Positions 7,106-17,378 of a stretch of 64,000 nt of DNA are shown here, piece by piece. Position 1 is the stretch's first letter; every line of letters starts with the position of its first letter. The notes under the pieces are model-generated. The model ran no database searches and had not been told where the DNA came from. It saw only the letters and a list, made by a program, of their open reading frames with translations. Source of the stretch: Gammaproteobacteria bacterium (GTDB lineage Bacteria > Pseudomonadota > Gammaproteobacteria > SZUA-229); assembly GCA_026195255.1 (NCBI GenBank), contig JAPHSS010000002.1, forward strand, positions 124,001-188,000. Direction: 5' to 3'. Position numbers and translations under genes: made by a program.

Positions 7106-8442
7106 TGACGTTATCTCAAGCGACAAAAATATTAAACGGAACTCTAAAAGGCAAAGATGTGGAGTTTTCTGATGTCTCAACAGATACGCGAAATATAAAA
7201 AAGGGTGATCTATATATAGCGTTGAAAGGCGAATCTTTTGATGGGCATGATTATATTGGGCAGGCAGAACAGGCAGGTGCAATCGCTGCAATTGTGCACG
7301 AAGAACTGGTAACTAATTTACCTGTTATAAAAGTTGAAGATACACGAAAGGCTTTAGGGGGGCTGGCGTCGGCCTGGCGACAATCATTCAGTGGCAAAGT
7401 TGTAGCAATTACGGGAAGTAATGGAAAAACCACTGTAAAAGAAATGGTGTCAGCCATAGCAGCGAAGCAGGGTGAGGTTTTGGCAACACGGGGTAATTTT
7501 AATAATGATATTGGGTTGCCGCTCACTTTGTTACGCATGGAACAAGAAGATTTTTCTGTTATAGAGATGGGTGCTAATCATCCAGGTGAAATCTCAAACT
7601 TAACGCGCATTACAAAACCAGATGTGGCGTTAATCAATAATGCAGGACCGGCACACCTTGAAGGATTTGGCTCATTAAAGGGAGTTGCGCAGGCAAAAGG
7701 TGAGATCTATCAGGGCTTATCTAATGATGGTGTGGTAGTTCTAAACAGGGATGATGAGTTTTCAGATTACTGGGCCGAGTTGGCGGATGGGAAAAGAATA
7801 GTCTCTTTTTCAATGAAAGATAAATCTGCCGATATATTCGGGGAGTGGCAGCAGTCAGATACAGGTGGCGTCTTAATTGTTACTACAGATAATGAAAATA
7901 TAATCATAAAGCTTAATGTTTATGGTTTACATAATGCGATGAATGCATTAGCTGCAATTGCTGTTGCGAATGCGCTTGATATAAATTCTGAATATATTGT
8001 TCAGGCTTTAGAAGAATTTGTAGCGGTTAAAGGAAGGCTTGAGTTTCATAAAGTGGGTAATAATATCACACTGATAGATGATACTTATAATGCAAATCCA
8101 GCATCATTAGCTGCAGGTATTGAAGTGTTAACTGAATTGCCCGGGCAGCACTGGCTTGTATTAGGTGATATGGGTGAGTTAGGTGATGAAGAGCGACGAG
8201 TGCATTTTGATGCTGGAATGAAAGCTCGAACAGCAGGTGTTAATTATTTATTGACGATTGGAGAAGCGAGTCGTTATGCGGTAGATGCGTTTGGTGAGAA
8301 CGCTCAAAATTTTAAAACAAAAGCTGAGCTGGTCGCATTTATAAAAGAACACCAGACGGAAGAGCTGGGAATATTGGTAAAAGGTTCGAGATTTATGCAT
8401 ATGGAGCAAATAGTTGAATCAATAATAAAGGGGTCTACCTGA
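7102..8442 (+). CDS. murF: UDP-MurNAc-tripeptide:D-Ala-D-Ala ligase MurF
   Basis: A 446-residue Mur ligase that attaches D-Ala-D-Ala to complete the UDP-MurNAc-pentapeptide. It shows the N-terminal substrate-binding region ([21 protein letters not shown]), the ATP loop [13 protein letters not shown], the GAGxPG-like ligand region ([13 protein letters not shown]) and [12 protein letters not shown] in the C-terminal domain. Length and motifs are regular. It starts within the murE stop (ATGATGACG) and its last base is the first base of the mraY ATG. Confidence 0.96.
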   Translation: MMTLSQATKILNGTLKGKDVEFSDVSTDTRNIKKGDLYIALKGESFDGHDYIGQAEQAGAIAAIVHEELVTNLPVIKVEDTRKALGGLASAWRQSFSGKVVAITGSNGKTTVKEMVSAIAAKQGEVLATRGNFNNDIGLPLTLLRMEQEDFSVIEMGANHPGEISNLTRITKPDVALINNAGPAHLEGFGSLKGVAQAKGEIYQGLSNDGVVVLNRDDEFSDYWAELADGKRIVSFSMKDKSADIFGEWQQSDTGGVLIVTTDNENIIIKLNVYGLHNAMNALAAIAVANALDINSEYIVQALEEFVAVKGRLEFHKVGNNITLIDDTYNANPASLAAGIEVLTELPGQHWLVLGDMGELGDEERRVHFDAGMKARTAGVNYLLTIGEASRYAVDAFGENAQNFKTKAELVAFIKEHQTEELGILVKGSRFMHMEQIVESIIKGST

Positions 8443-9524
8443 TGTTGCTCTGGCTTGCCGATTACCTAACACAATTTCATAGTGGATTTAATGTTTTTCG
8501 TTATCTTACTTTACGTGCAATATTGGGCGCATTAACTGCTTTAAGTATTTCATTGATAATTGGCCCATCAATGATTAGAAAATTAACAATGTATAAGATT
8601 GGTCAGAATATTCGTGATGATGGTCCTCAAGCGCATTTATCTAAAGCAGGCACACCTACAATGGGTGGCTCATTAATTATTGTTGCGGTAGCAATTAGTA
8701 CGCTGTTGTGGATGGATATTCATAATCGTCAGGTAATTGTTGCACTTGTCGTTACTCTGTTATTTGGTGGAATTGGATTCGTTGACGATTTTAAAAAGTT
8801 AAAAGGTGGAAATAGTAAAGGTTTATCAGCGAAAGCAAAATACTTCTGGCAAACAGTATTTGGTCTGGGAGCAGCTATTTATCTTTATCAAACAGCAAAG
8901 CAGCCAATTGAAACAACCTTGATTATTCCGTTTATGAAAGATGCAATGATTCCTCTAGGAGCAGGGTTTATTGCATTAACTTATTTTGTGATTGTAGGCA
9001 CTAGTAATTCGGTTAACTTAACTGATGGGCTTGATGGGTTGGCTATATTACCTACGGTTATGGTTGCTGGTGCACTAGGTGTGTTTGCTTATCTCACGGG
9101 TAATATAAATTTTGCAAATTATTTGAGCATACCTTATATCAGTGGAGTTGGAGAGCTGGTTGTTTTTTGTGGTGCCCTGGTTGGCGCAGGTTTAGGCTTT
9201 TTATGGTTTAACACTTACCCTGCGCAGGTATTTATGGGTGATGTTGGCGCGTTAGCGCTAGGTGCAGCGCTGGGTATAGTTGCTGTATTGGTTAGGCAGG
9301 AACTGGTTTTATTAATTATGGGTGGGGTTTTTGTTATGGAAACTGTATCGGTAATTTTACAAGTGGCTTCATTTAAATTAACGGGCAGACGAATTTTTAG
9401 AATGGCACCATTGCATCATCATTTTGAATTAAAAGGATGGCCGGAACCTCGGGTGATTGTACGTTTCTGGATTATTACGGTAATACTGGTTCTTATTGGT
9501 TTGGCCTCGTTAAAGGTTAGATAA
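8442..9524 (+). CDS. mraY: Phospho-MurNAc-pentapeptide translocase MraY
   Basis: A 360-residue polytopic membrane enzyme that makes lipid I from UDP-MurNAc-pentapeptide and undecaprenyl phosphate. It has about ten hydrophobic segments. Family signatures include [18 protein letters not shown] (the DD motif), [30 protein letters not shown] and the late [12 protein letters not shown] histidine motif. It shares one base with murF. A 43-base gap to murD is the first real gap in the cluster. Confidence 0.97.
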   Translation: MLLWLADYLTQFHSGFNVFRYLTLRAILGALTALSISLIIGPSMIRKLTMYKIGQNIRDDGPQAHLSKAGTPTMGGSLIIVAVAISTLLWMDIHNRQVIVALVVTLLFGGIGFVDDFKKLKGGNSKGLSAKAKYFWQTVFGLGAAIYLYQTAKQPIETTLIIPFMKDAMIPLGAGFIALTYFVIVGTSNSVNLTDGLDGLAILPTVMVAGALGVFAYLTGNINFANYLSIPYISGVGELVVFCGALVGAGLGFLWFNTYPAQVFMGDVGALALGAALGIVAVLVRQELVLLIMGGVFVMETVSVILQVASFKLTGRRIFRMAPLHHHFELKGWPEPRVIVRFWIITVILVLIGLASLKVR

Positions 9525-9567
9525 ATTTTACATTATTAATTAATGTTTTGTTTAGGGTTAAAGGGTT

Positions 9568-10971
9568 ATGGGCGTAACTGCAGATACATTGTCGAGTATT
9601 TCAGTAGCAGCATTGGTAACAGCTATGGTTACAGATGATAGTCAAAATTCAGAATATGTTCTGGTCGTCGGTTTAGGTGTGACGGGGCTTTCGGTTGTGC
9701 GTTTTTTACATAAACAACAAAAAAATATTGTAGTGGTAGATAGTAGAAATAAACCGCCAGGCTTGCAGGAGTTAGAAAACGAGTTTCCTGATGTAAGCAT
9801 ATATTTAGGAAAGTTTGATGAAGCTCTCTTTATGGGGGCGCAGCAAATTATAGTTAGTCCTGGAGTATCATTGAAAGAGCCTGTAATTGATCATGCTATG
9901 AACCAGGGTGTTGATGTTGTCGGTGATATAGAATTATTTGCACAAATGATTAGTGCACCAGTAATAGCGGTAACGGGCTCTAATGGCAAAAGTACGGTAA
10001 TAAGTTTATTAGGCGAAATGGCACAAACTGCAGGTATTAATGCTGTCGTTGGTGGGAATATTGGTATACCGGCATTGGACTTAATTAATTCTAATGCGGA
10101 TTTGTATATTCTTGAATTGTCCAGTTTTCAATTAGAAAGTCTGCATAGTTTAAAGCCGGTTGCAGCTGCAGTTTTAAATGTAAGCCCTGATCATATGGAT
10201 CGTTATGATAGTTATGAAGAATATATAGAAGCAAAACAACATATTTATAATGCCTGCAAAGTAGCGGTGATAAATAGAGATGACGAACGTGTTGAGGCTA
10301 TGCAGGCAGGGCATAATTTTGTTTCAGGTTTTACCTTAAAGCAGCCAGCCCACGGTGATTATGGATTACGAATATTTGAAGGTAAAACATGGTTATGTAA
10401 AGGTGGCAAAAAGCTGATTTCAGCGGATGAAATTAAAATGCCCGGTACACATAATTTAGCAAATGCATTAGCAGCGTTAGCACTGGGTGAAGCTGCAAGT
10501 ATATCAATGCATGACATGTTAACTGCTTTGAAAAAATTCACAGGATTGAAACATAGAACTCAATGGGTTGCTGAAAAAAATCATGTGACATGGGTGAATG
10601 ACTCTAAAGGTACAAATGTTGGCGCAACCCTGGCAGCGATAACAGGTATAAAAGCAATAAATAAAATAATGCTTATAGCCGGTGGTATTGCAAAAGATGC
10701 AGATTTTAGCCCGCTTAAAGATGCAGTTTGCGAGAATGTAAGAGCAGTCGTGTTAATGGGTAAAGATGCACCGCAAATTGAACAGGTTTTACAGGCTTGT
10801 GTGCCGGTTTTTTATGCTAAAGACATGCAGGAAGCAGTACAGATTGCCGCCGACCTGTCGCATCCTGGAGACACAGTTTTGTTGTCGCCAGCATGCGCGA
10901 GTTTTGACATGTTTAATAGTTATGAACATCGTGGTGATGTTTTTATAAAATCGATAGAGGACCTGCAATGA
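9568..10971 (+). CDS. murD: UDP-MurNAc-L-Ala:D-Glu ligase MurD
   Basis: A 467-residue Mur ligase that adds D-glutamate. It has an N-terminal Rossmann-like fold (VLVVGLGVTGLSVVRFL), the ATP loop VTGSNGKSTV, LSSFQLE, NVSPDHMDRY, and the C-terminal LLSPACASFDMF. The ATG at 9568 follows an AGGG-rich leader. It gives about 20 residues before the usual start of the domain; an ATG at 9625 would give a more standard N-terminus but has no clear ribosome site. It overlaps ftsW by four bases. Confidence 0.95.
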   Translation: MGVTADTLSSISVAALVTAMVTDDSQNSEYVLVVGLGVTGLSVVRFLHKQQKNIVVVDSRNKPPGLQELENEFPDVSIYLGKFDEALFMGAQQIIVSPGVSLKEPVIDHAMNQGVDVVGDIELFAQMISAPVIAVTGSNGKSTVISLLGEMAQTAGINAVVGGNIGIPALDLINSNADLYILELSSFQLESLHSLKPVAAAVLNVSPDHMDRYDSYEEYIEAKQHIYNACKVAVINRDDERVEAMQAGHNFVSGFTLKQPAHGDYGLRIFEGKTWLCKGGKKLISADEIKMPGTHNLANALAALALGEAASISMHDMLTALKKFTGLKHRTQWVAEKNHVTWVNDSKGTNVGATLAAITGIKAINKIMLIAGGIAKDADFSPLKDAVCENVRAVVLMGKDAPQIEQVLQACVPVFYAKDMQEAVQIAADLSHPGDTVLLSPACASFDMFNSYEHRGDVFIKSIEDLQ

Positions 10972-12257
10972 ACGTAGGTCAATTATTTCAGCAAACACAT
11001 AATATAGTCAGAGATCGATCTGCTAAAACGAGTGTAGATAAGCCTGTTTTACTCGAAGGCATGGACGGTGTGCTGATCATGCTGGTTCTTAGTCTATTGG
11101 GTATTGGGCTTGTGATGGTGGCGTCAGCATCGATTACTATTGCTGATAGTAAAACATCAACACCATTTTTCTATTTATATCGACAGTTGATTGCAGCAGG
11201 AATTGGTTTAATAGCGGTAATGGCAATATTTAGAATAAGGCTGGTGTACTGGGAAAAATCGGGAATGATTTTGTTGGCATTATCGTTTGCCATGGTTGTT
11301 TTAGTGTTAATTCCGGGTATTGGTAAAACTGTTAATGGTTCAACTCGATGGATACCAATCGGCGTTTTAAATTTACAGGTATCAGAAGTTGTTAAATTAT
11401 TTTTAATGATTTATGTGGCTGGTTATCTGGTAAGGCATGGAGAGCAGGTTCGTTCAAGTTTATGGGGCTTTTTAAAGCCAATGATTATGATAGGTCTGAT
11501 TTGTCTATTTCTTCTGCTTGAGCCAGATTTTGGCGCGTCTGTAGTAATCATGCTTACTGTATTGGGGATGACGTTTATAGCTGGTGTGCGTTTTACCCAG
11601 TTTCTGGCAGTGATTACTTTATTTGGATCAGCCGCCACATTACTTGTTGTTACATCACCATATCGTTTACAGAGATTAACCGCTTTTGTTAATCCCTGGG
11701 CTGATCCTTTCGATAGTGGTTTTCAGCTAACACAATCGTTAATTGCAATAGGTTCTGGTGGCTGGACAGGTGTAGGCCTGGGGTCAAGTGTGCAAAAACT
11801 ATTTTATTTACCAGAGGCGCATACAGATTTTCTATTTGCAGTTATGGCTGAAGAATTGGGCCTTATTGGTGTGGTTGTCGTGATTGGGTTATATACAAGC
11901 CTGGTGTTCAGAGCGTTTATGATTGCAAGAAAAGCAGAGTCATGTGGTAACCAGTTTGCTGCATATTTATCATACGGTATAGGAATCTGGTTAGGCTTGC
12001 AGGCATTTATAAATATCGGCGTAAATATGGGAGTTCTACCTACTAAAGGTTTAACTTTACCATTGATGAGTTACGGGGGTAGTAGTTTAATCATCGTTAG
12101 TGCATCGATAGGTTTGTTATTAAGAGTGTCTTACGAATGCTCAAATGGTCAGGCAATGACCAGGAAGTCTTCCGCAGCTAGTAAAAGGAAAACTAAGAAG
12201 CCAGTTACAAGAAGAAAAAATAAAGATCTTCGTGATCTGATTAAGGAGGCAGCATGA
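10968..12257 (+). CDS. ftsW: Septal peptidoglycan glycosyltransferase FtsW (SEDS)
   Basis: A 429-residue SEDS-family membrane protein with about ten hydrophobic segments after a 40-residue cytoplasmic N-terminus. It polymerises glycan strands at the septum as partner of FtsI. Typical blocks are GIGLVMVASAS, TVNGSTRWIPIGVLNLQVSEVVKLF, LLLEPDFGASVVI, PEAHTDFLFAVMAEELGLIG and GVLPTKGLTLPLMSYGGSSL. The tail is lysine/arginine-rich and cytoplasmic. It overlaps murD and murG by four bases each. Confidence 0.96.
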   Translation: MNVGQLFQQTHNIVRDRSAKTSVDKPVLLEGMDGVLIMLVLSLLGIGLVMVASASITIADSKTSTPFFYLYRQLIAAGIGLIAVMAIFRIRLVYWEKSGMILLALSFAMVVLVLIPGIGKTVNGSTRWIPIGVLNLQVSEVVKLFLMIYVAGYLVRHGEQVRSSLWGFLKPMIMIGLICLFLLLEPDFGASVVIMLTVLGMTFIAGVRFTQFLAVITLFGSAATLLVVTSPYRLQRLTAFVNPWADPFDSGFQLTQSLIAIGSGGWTGVGLGSSVQKLFYLPEAHTDFLFAVMAEELGLIGVVVVIGLYTSLVFRAFMIARKAESCGNQFAAYLSYGIGIWLGLQAFINIGVNMGVLPTKGLTLPLMSYGGSSLIIVSASIGLLLRVSYECSNGQAMTRKSSAASKRKTKKPVTRRKNKDLRDLIKEAA

Positions 12258-13342
12258 ATCGTGAATTAATGCGCCCCGTAATGATAATGGCTGGTGGAAC
12301 AGGTGGGCATGTATATCCCGCGTTAGCTGTAGCTGACGAATTAAAGCAACGTGGTGTACCGGTTGTGTGGATGGGAACTAAAAAAGGTATTGAGGCTCGA
12401 TTAGTACCCGATGCAGGTATAGAAGTTGAGTGGTTAGGTATGAGTGGTTTGCGAGGCAAAGGTGCTTTGACATTATTGTTTGCCCCAGTAAAGATTATTA
12501 TGGCCTGTTATCAGGCGTTAAGAATATTACAAAAACGTAAACCGTCAGTTGTATTAGGTATGGGGGGGTTTGTTTCTGCACCTGGTGGATTAATGGCGTG
12601 GCTTTCACGTGTGCCATTACTTATTCATGAACAAAATGCTGTGCCGGGAATGAGTAATCGTTTGTTATCAAAATTTGCAGATAAAGTAATGGCGGCATTT
12701 CCTAATAGTTTTAAAACTGAATCGATTCATGTGGGTAATCCGGTGAGACGAGCAATAACTTCGTTGTCATCACCTGAGCAAAGAAATAAAGAAAGGCACG
12801 GCGCTTTGCGAATTTTAATATTTGGTGGAAGTTTAGGGGCAGCCAGGTTAAATGAAATTGTGCCTCAGGCCTGTGCAGGTATTTTAAATGAAAGAGAGCT
12901 GTTAATAAAACATCAGGCTGGCCCCGGTAATTTTGATCAGACTCGATTGAATTATGCGCATTTAAAAGTAAAAGCTGAGGTGCTTGAATATATAGATAAT
13001 ATGGAGTCAATGTACTCATGGGCTGATTTGGTTATATGCAGAGCGGGGGCTATGACAATTGCAGAGTTAGCCGCGGCGGGTGTTGCATCAATACTTGTTC
13101 CGTACCCTTATGCAGTTGATGATCACCAGACATTTAATGCAAAATATTTGAGTGATGCCGGTGCGGCTATTCTGCTAAAGCAAGAAGATTTAAGTGTTGA
13201 AGCATTAGTTGATGTATTGAAAAAAATGGATCGCGAAAAAACCCTGGAAATGGCTAATAAAGCAAGACAATTAGGTATGCCAGAATCAACGAAACTAGTG
13301 GCTGAAGTATGTTTAGTAGCGGGAGGGTACGATGTTAATTGA
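12254..13342 (+). CDS. murG: Lipid II synthase MurG
   Basis: A 362-residue GT28 glycosyltransferase that transfers GlcNAc to lipid I on the inner face of the membrane. The N-terminal glycine motif is MAGGTGGHVYPALAVA. GMGGFVSAPGG, LIHEQNAVPGMSNRLL and the C-terminal CRAGAMTIAELAAAG with PYPYAVDDHQTFNA (UDP-GlcNAc site) are present. A strong AAGGAGG (12243-12249) precedes the ATG, which overlaps the ftsW stop. The 3' end overlaps murC by 11 bases. Confidence 0.97.
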   Translation: MNRELMRPVMIMAGGTGGHVYPALAVADELKQRGVPVVWMGTKKGIEARLVPDAGIEVEWLGMSGLRGKGALTLLFAPVKIIMACYQALRILQKRKPSVVLGMGGFVSAPGGLMAWLSRVPLLIHEQNAVPGMSNRLLSKFADKVMAAFPNSFKTESIHVGNPVRRAITSLSSPEQRNKERHGALRILIFGGSLGAARLNEIVPQACAGILNERELLIKHQAGPGNFDQTRLNYAHLKVKAEVLEYIDNMESMYSWADLVICRAGAMTIAELAAAGVASILVPYPYAVDDHQTFNAKYLSDAGAAILLKQEDLSVEALVDVLKKMDREKTLEMANKARQLGMPESTKLVAEVCLVAGGYDVN

Positions 13343-14741
13343 AACTCACCCTATGCGTAAAATACAGCGTGTTCACTTTGTTGGTATTGGTGGTGTCGGA
13401 ATGTGCGGGATAGCAGAGGTTTTATTAAACCTTGGTTATAAAGTGTCTGGCTCAGATGTTAAAGAAAATGTAGCTATTCAGCGATTATTAAAACAAGGCG
13501 CAAAAGTATTTATCGGTCAAAAAGCAAGTAATGTAGAGGATGTGGAAGTTGTCGTTGTGTCAACGGCTATTGCGGCGGATAACGTCGAAGTGGTAGCGGC
13601 AAAAGAACATCGCATTCCTGTTATTCGTCGAGCAGAAATGTTAGCTGAAATTATGCGTTTTAGACACGGTATTGCAATAGCAGGAACTCACGGTAAAACA
13701 ACGACGACTAGTTTAACTGCAAGTTTGTTAATAGAAGCAGGCCTTGATCCGACTTATGTAATTGGTGGTAAGTTAAATAGTGCAGCAACAAATGCAAAGT
13801 TGGGTGCGGGAAAATATTTTGTAGCAGAAGCAGATGAAAGTGATGCGTCATTTTTATTGCTTCAACCAATGATGGCGGTGGTAACAAATATAGATGCAGA
13901 TCATCTTGAAACGCATGATGGTGATTTTGAAAGATATAAACATTCATTTATAGAGTTTTTACATCATTTGCCTTTCTACGGGAAGGCTGTTATCTGCCTT
14001 GATGATGCTGAAAATAAACAGATTATGGATAAGGTGTCGCGACCTGTAATTACATATGGTATTGATTCGAACGCAGATGTAAAAGCTGAAAACATTCGAT
14101 GTAATGGTATGCAATGCCATTTTGATCTTGTTTTACCTGAAATGAATAAAACAACTGAAATTACCTTGAATATGCCGGGTAAGCATAATGTTTTAAATTC
14201 ACTTGCTGCGATTACCATTGCTCACTTACTAGGTGTAGATACTTCTGTTATGCAAAAAGCATTACTTGAATTTGATGGTATTGGTAGAAGAATGCAGCAG
14301 TATGGTGATATTAAAACAGAAAAAGGAAGTGTTTTATTAGTAGACGACTACGCGCATCACCCTACAGAAATTAAAGCTACTCTGGAAGCAGCAAAAAATG
14401 CCTGGAGTGAGCGTCGAATCGTAGTTGTTTTTCAACCGCATCGTTATACACGTACGCGTGATTTATTTGAAGATTTTAGTCAGGTGCTTTCAAAAGCAGA
14501 TGCTTTAATTGTTACTGAAATATATCCAGCTGGTGAAGAGCATATAGTGGGTGCTGATGGTAGGGCTTTATGTGCTGCGATTCGTGCCCGAGGTCGGGTG
14601 AATCCAGTATTTGTAGAAGACTTAAAAGATTTAAACGCCTCAATTATAGATGTGATTGAAGAAGGCGATGTTTTGCTTACATTAGGCGCAGGCAGTATCG
14701 GTTCGATAGCAGAGCAATTATCGGAGGCGTTAGCAAAATGA
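13332..14741 (+). CDS. murC: UDP-MurNAc:L-Ala ligase MurC
   Basis: A 469-residue Mur ligase that starts the peptide stem by adding L-alanine. It shows VHFVGIGGVGMCGIAEVL, the ATP loop IAGTHGKTTTTSL, VAEADESDASFLLL, TNIDADHLETHDGDF, VDDYAHHPTEIKAT and VVFQPHRYTRTRDL. The ATG at 13332 sits behind GGGAGG and overlaps murG by 11 bases. The in-frame Met at residue 8 is a possible alternative start. The stop overlaps the murB start. Confidence 0.96.
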   Translation: MLIETHPMRKIQRVHFVGIGGVGMCGIAEVLLNLGYKVSGSDVKENVAIQRLLKQGAKVFIGQKASNVEDVEVVVVSTAIAADNVEVVAAKEHRIPVIRRAEMLAEIMRFRHGIAIAGTHGKTTTTSLTASLLIEAGLDPTYVIGGKLNSAATNAKLGAGKYFVAEADESDASFLLLQPMMAVVTNIDADHLETHDGDFERYKHSFIEFLHHLPFYGKAVICLDDAENKQIMDKVSRPVITYGIDSNADVKAENIRCNGMQCHFDLVLPEMNKTTEITLNMPGKHNVLNSLAAITIAHLLGVDTSVMQKALLEFDGIGRRMQQYGDIKTEKGSVLLVDDYAHHPTEIKATLEAAKNAWSERRIVVVFQPHRYTRTRDLFEDFSQVLSKADALIVTEIYPAGEEHIVGADGRALCAAIRARGRVNPVFVEDLKDLNASIIDVIEEGDVLLTLGAGSIGSIAEQLSEALAK

Positions 14742-15643
14742 TGACGGCTTCCAGGTTACATAATTATAAGGGTACTTTATTATTTGATGAGCCGATGTCA
14801 AAACATACAAGTTGGCGTATAGGTGGCACGGCAGATAAATTTTATACACCTGTTGATATAGATGATCTTTCTGTTTTTTTAAACGAGTTGCCGGAAAATG
14901 ATGAGTTATTGTTTTTAGGTTTAGGTAGTAACTTACTGGTAAGAGATAAGGGGATTAGAGGCGCAGTGGTTTCCTTAAAGGGATGTTTGTCAGAAATAGA
15001 AACATTAGATGATAGTTCTGTGCGAGTGGGTGCCGGTACAAGTTGTGCGAAGTTAGCTAGATACTGTCACAGAAATAACTTGATTGGAGGCGAGTTTTTT
15101 GCGGGTATACCTGGACTATTAGGTGGTGCGCTTGCAATGAATGCAGGTGCTTTCGGAGGTGAAACATGGTGTCTTGTAAAATCCGTGATTACTATAGATA
15201 GACAGGGTAATACGTATACTCGAACAGCCAGTGATTATGAAATTAACTATAGAAGTGTAAAAGGGCATGAAAACGAATGGTTTGTCAGTGCAGATTTACA
15301 GTTTGTGTTGGGTGATGGCGAGGCTGCAGCGTTGAGAGTTAAAGAGCTATTAAGTAAGCGAGCAATCACTCAACCAACAGGTTTGCCTAGTTGTGGTTCA
15401 GTTTTTAAAAATCCAGAAAATGACTATGCTGCACGCCTTATCGAGGCAAGTGGTTTAAAAGGGTATGCAATTGGTGATGCTGTAGTTTCAGAAAAGCATG
15501 CTAATTTCATAATTAATTCAAATCAGGCAAAAGCAAGTGATGTAGAGGCGTTAATAAAGTACGTACAGAAGATCGTTAAAAATAAACAGGCAGTTAATCT
15601 GCAGACTGAAGTGAAAATTGTCGGGGAGTTGGACAATGAGTAA
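14738..15643 (+). CDS. murB: UDP-N-acetylenolpyruvoylglucosamine reductase MurB (short, type II)
   Basis: A 301-residue FAD enzyme that reduces UDP-GlcNAc-enolpyruvate to UDP-MurNAc. It has KHTSWRIGGTADKF, the FAD-binding GLGSNLLVRD and GIPGLLGGALAMNAGAFGGE. The catalytic serine lies in SCGSVFKNP and the C-terminal glutamate in LQTEVKIVG. At about 300 residues it is of the shorter type II MurB rather than the ~340-residue E. coli type I. It starts within the murC stop and overlaps ddl by eight bases. Confidence 0.95.
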   Translation: MMTASRLHNYKGTLLFDEPMSKHTSWRIGGTADKFYTPVDIDDLSVFLNELPENDELLFLGLGSNLLVRDKGIRGAVVSLKGCLSEIETLDDSSVRVGAGTSCAKLARYCHRNNLIGGEFFAGIPGLLGGALAMNAGAFGGETWCLVKSVITIDRQGNTYTRTASDYEINYRSVKGHENEWFVSADLQFVLGDGEAAALRVKELLSKRAITQPTGLPSCGSVFKNPENDYAARLIEASGLKGYAIGDAVVSEKHANFIINSNQAKASDVEALIKYVQKIVKNKQAVNLQTEVKIVGELDNE

Positions 15644-16553
15644 CTTTAAAAATGTGGCAGTGTTAATGGGTGGCTGGTCAGCTGAACGTGAGGTTTCATT
15701 AAATAGTGGAAAGGCGGTTTATGAAGCATTATGCCGTCAGGGGATTAATGCGACTGCGGTAGATGTAGGTAGAAATATTTGTGAGCAATTAAAGCAAGGT
15801 CAGTTTAGCCACGTTTTTAATATTATGCATGGTCGTGGAGGAGAAGACGGTCAAGTGCAAGGGGTTCTGGATATACTGCAATTACCTTATACAGGCACAG
15901 GTGTTTTAGGTTCTGCTCTAGCAATGGATAAATTTCGTTGTAAGCATTTATGGCGGGGAATGGGTTTACCAACGCCTGACTTCATGGAATTAAAGCATGA
16001 AACAGATTGTGATGAGGCGCTCAAACGCCTTGGTCTGCCATTAATGATTAAACCAGTGCTGGAGGGATCAAGTATAGGGATTAGCAAAGTAAATAACAGT
16101 GATGAGATATTAGCGGCATGGGAAAAAGCTAAAAACTGTGGTGGCGTTGTCATGGCTGAAAAATTTATTCAGGGAAAAGAGTATACAGCTGCAGTTCTAG
16201 GTGATCAGGTACTGCCCATGATTCGTCTGGAAACTGAGAATGACTTTTATGACTATCAGGCAAAGTATGTATCTAATGATACACAATATATATGTCCGTG
16301 TGGTCTATCAGATTCGGATGAAATTGAACTTGGAAAATTAATGCTCCAGGCATATAAAGCGTTGATGTGCGAAGGCTGGGGCCGTGTTGATTTTATGTTA
16401 GATGAAAAACACAATCCATGGTTGATAGAGGTAAATACAGTGCCTGGCATGACGGATCATAGTTTGGTACCGATGGCGGCAAAACATGCAGGTATGTCGT
16501 TTGAAGAGCTGGTATTTAATATTCTTCAGGGAGCCTCGTTACATGATAGTTAA
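15636..16553 (+). CDS. ddl: D-alanine--D-alanine ligase Ddl
   Basis: A 305-residue ATP-grasp enzyme that makes the D-Ala-D-Ala used by MurF. It has VAVLMGGWSAEREVSLNSG, the HGRGGEDGQVQG loop, KPVLEGSSIGISKV, AEKFIQGKEYTAAVLG and the C-terminal LIEVNTVPGMTDHSLVPMAA. The frame is also open from a TTG at 15618, but ATG 15636 has GGGGAG (15623-15628) at proper spacing and gives the family-typical N-terminus, so I chose it. It overlaps murB by eight bases and ftsQ by eleven. Confidence 0.95.
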   Translation: MSNFKNVAVLMGGWSAEREVSLNSGKAVYEALCRQGINATAVDVGRNICEQLKQGQFSHVFNIMHGRGGEDGQVQGVLDILQLPYTGTGVLGSALAMDKFRCKHLWRGMGLPTPDFMELKHETDCDEALKRLGLPLMIKPVLEGSSIGISKVNNSDEILAAWEKAKNCGGVVMAEKFIQGKEYTAAVLGDQVLPMIRLETENDFYDYQAKYVSNDTQYICPCGLSDSDEIELGKLMLQAYKALMCEGWGRVDFMLDEKHNPWLIEVNTVPGMTDHSLVPMAAKHAGMSFEELVFNILQGASLHDS

Positions 16554-17373
16554 AAACTGGAAAAGTAAAAGCAAAAGAAACAAAAGGACCAAACGTGCAG
16601 CAGTTAAAAATAGTCAGGCAGTTGTTGGGCGAAGAGTAAAGAAACGTGATGTTGAAAAAATATCCAGTAGATTAAAAGAAATTTTAGTTTATGTGTGGAA
16701 ACCTAAATTGATCTCAGTGTGCGTTGTTTTTTTATTAATGATATTCAGTTATAAAAACATTGAACTGGATAATTTGTTTCCAATACAGTCAGTTAAAATT
16801 GAAGGTGAGTTTGATTTTTTAGATAAAAATCAACTTCGAGATCAAGCTATACCAGTTGTTAAAGGTGGTTTTTTTAATGTCAATTTACCTGCGGTTAGAA
16901 ATGCACTGGTAAATTTGCCATGGGTGGAAGATGTTTCAGTAAGAAGGTTATGGCCTGATCAATTATTGGTAAGAGTTATTGAGAAACAGCCCGTTGTTTT
17001 GTGGGGAAATGATGGGGTAATAAGTTCAAAGGGGAAATTGTTTACTCCTTTAAAAAAACCAACTATTGAGTTGCCTCATTTAACTGGGCCGCAGGGGCAG
17101 CATAAAGTAATGTTACAGGAATTAGCAAGAATGCAGGCCTGGTTATTAGAAACGGGTTTATATATTAAAAGTGTAGATTTGAATGCAAGGCGATCATGGA
17201 CATTAATAATGACGTCTGGTATGGAATTAAGACTGGGGCGCAAACAAATGCATGAACGATTAGATCGTTTTGTTTCTGTATACAAAGAGACATTAGAAGT
17301 TGAAAAACGTGAAATTAAACATATTGATATGCGGTACACCAATGGCTTTGCAGTAGCCTGGAAAGAGGCATAA
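16543..17373 (+). CDS. ftsQ: Cell division protein FtsQ
   Basis: A 276-residue bitopic divisome protein. A very basic cytoplasmic N-terminus of about 45 residues is followed by one membrane segment (about 52-68, ISVCVVFLLMIFSY). Next come a POTRA domain (FPIQSVKIEGEFDFLDKNQLRDQ) and an FtsQ-type beta domain (LPWVEDVSVRRLWPDQLLVRVIEKQPV). It bridges early and late divisome proteins with FtsL and FtsB. The frame extends upstream to 16486 inside ddl, but ATG 16543 has AGGGAG at 16528-16533 and is the credible start. Confidence 0.93.
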   Translation: MIVKNWKSKSKRNKRTKRAAVKNSQAVVGRRVKKRDVEKISSRLKEILVYVWKPKLISVCVVFLLMIFSYKNIELDNLFPIQSVKIEGEFDFLDKNQLRDQAIPVVKGGFFNVNLPAVRNALVNLPWVEDVSVRRLWPDQLLVRVIEKQPVVLWGNDGVISSKGKLFTPLKKPTIELPHLTGPQGQHKVMLQELARMQAWLLETGLYIKSVDLNARRSWTLIMTSGMELRLGRKQMHERLDRFVSVYKETLEVEKREIKHIDMRYTNGFAVAWKEA

Positions 17374-17378
17374 GAGTA

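Noticed and set aside
15618-15635. Upstream TTG extension of ddl
   Set aside because: ATG 15636 has a well-spaced GGGGAG and the family N-terminus.
16486-16542. Upstream extension of ftsQ inside ddl
   Set aside because: ATG 16543 has its own ribosome site; the extension is in ddl coding sequence and not FtsQ-like.
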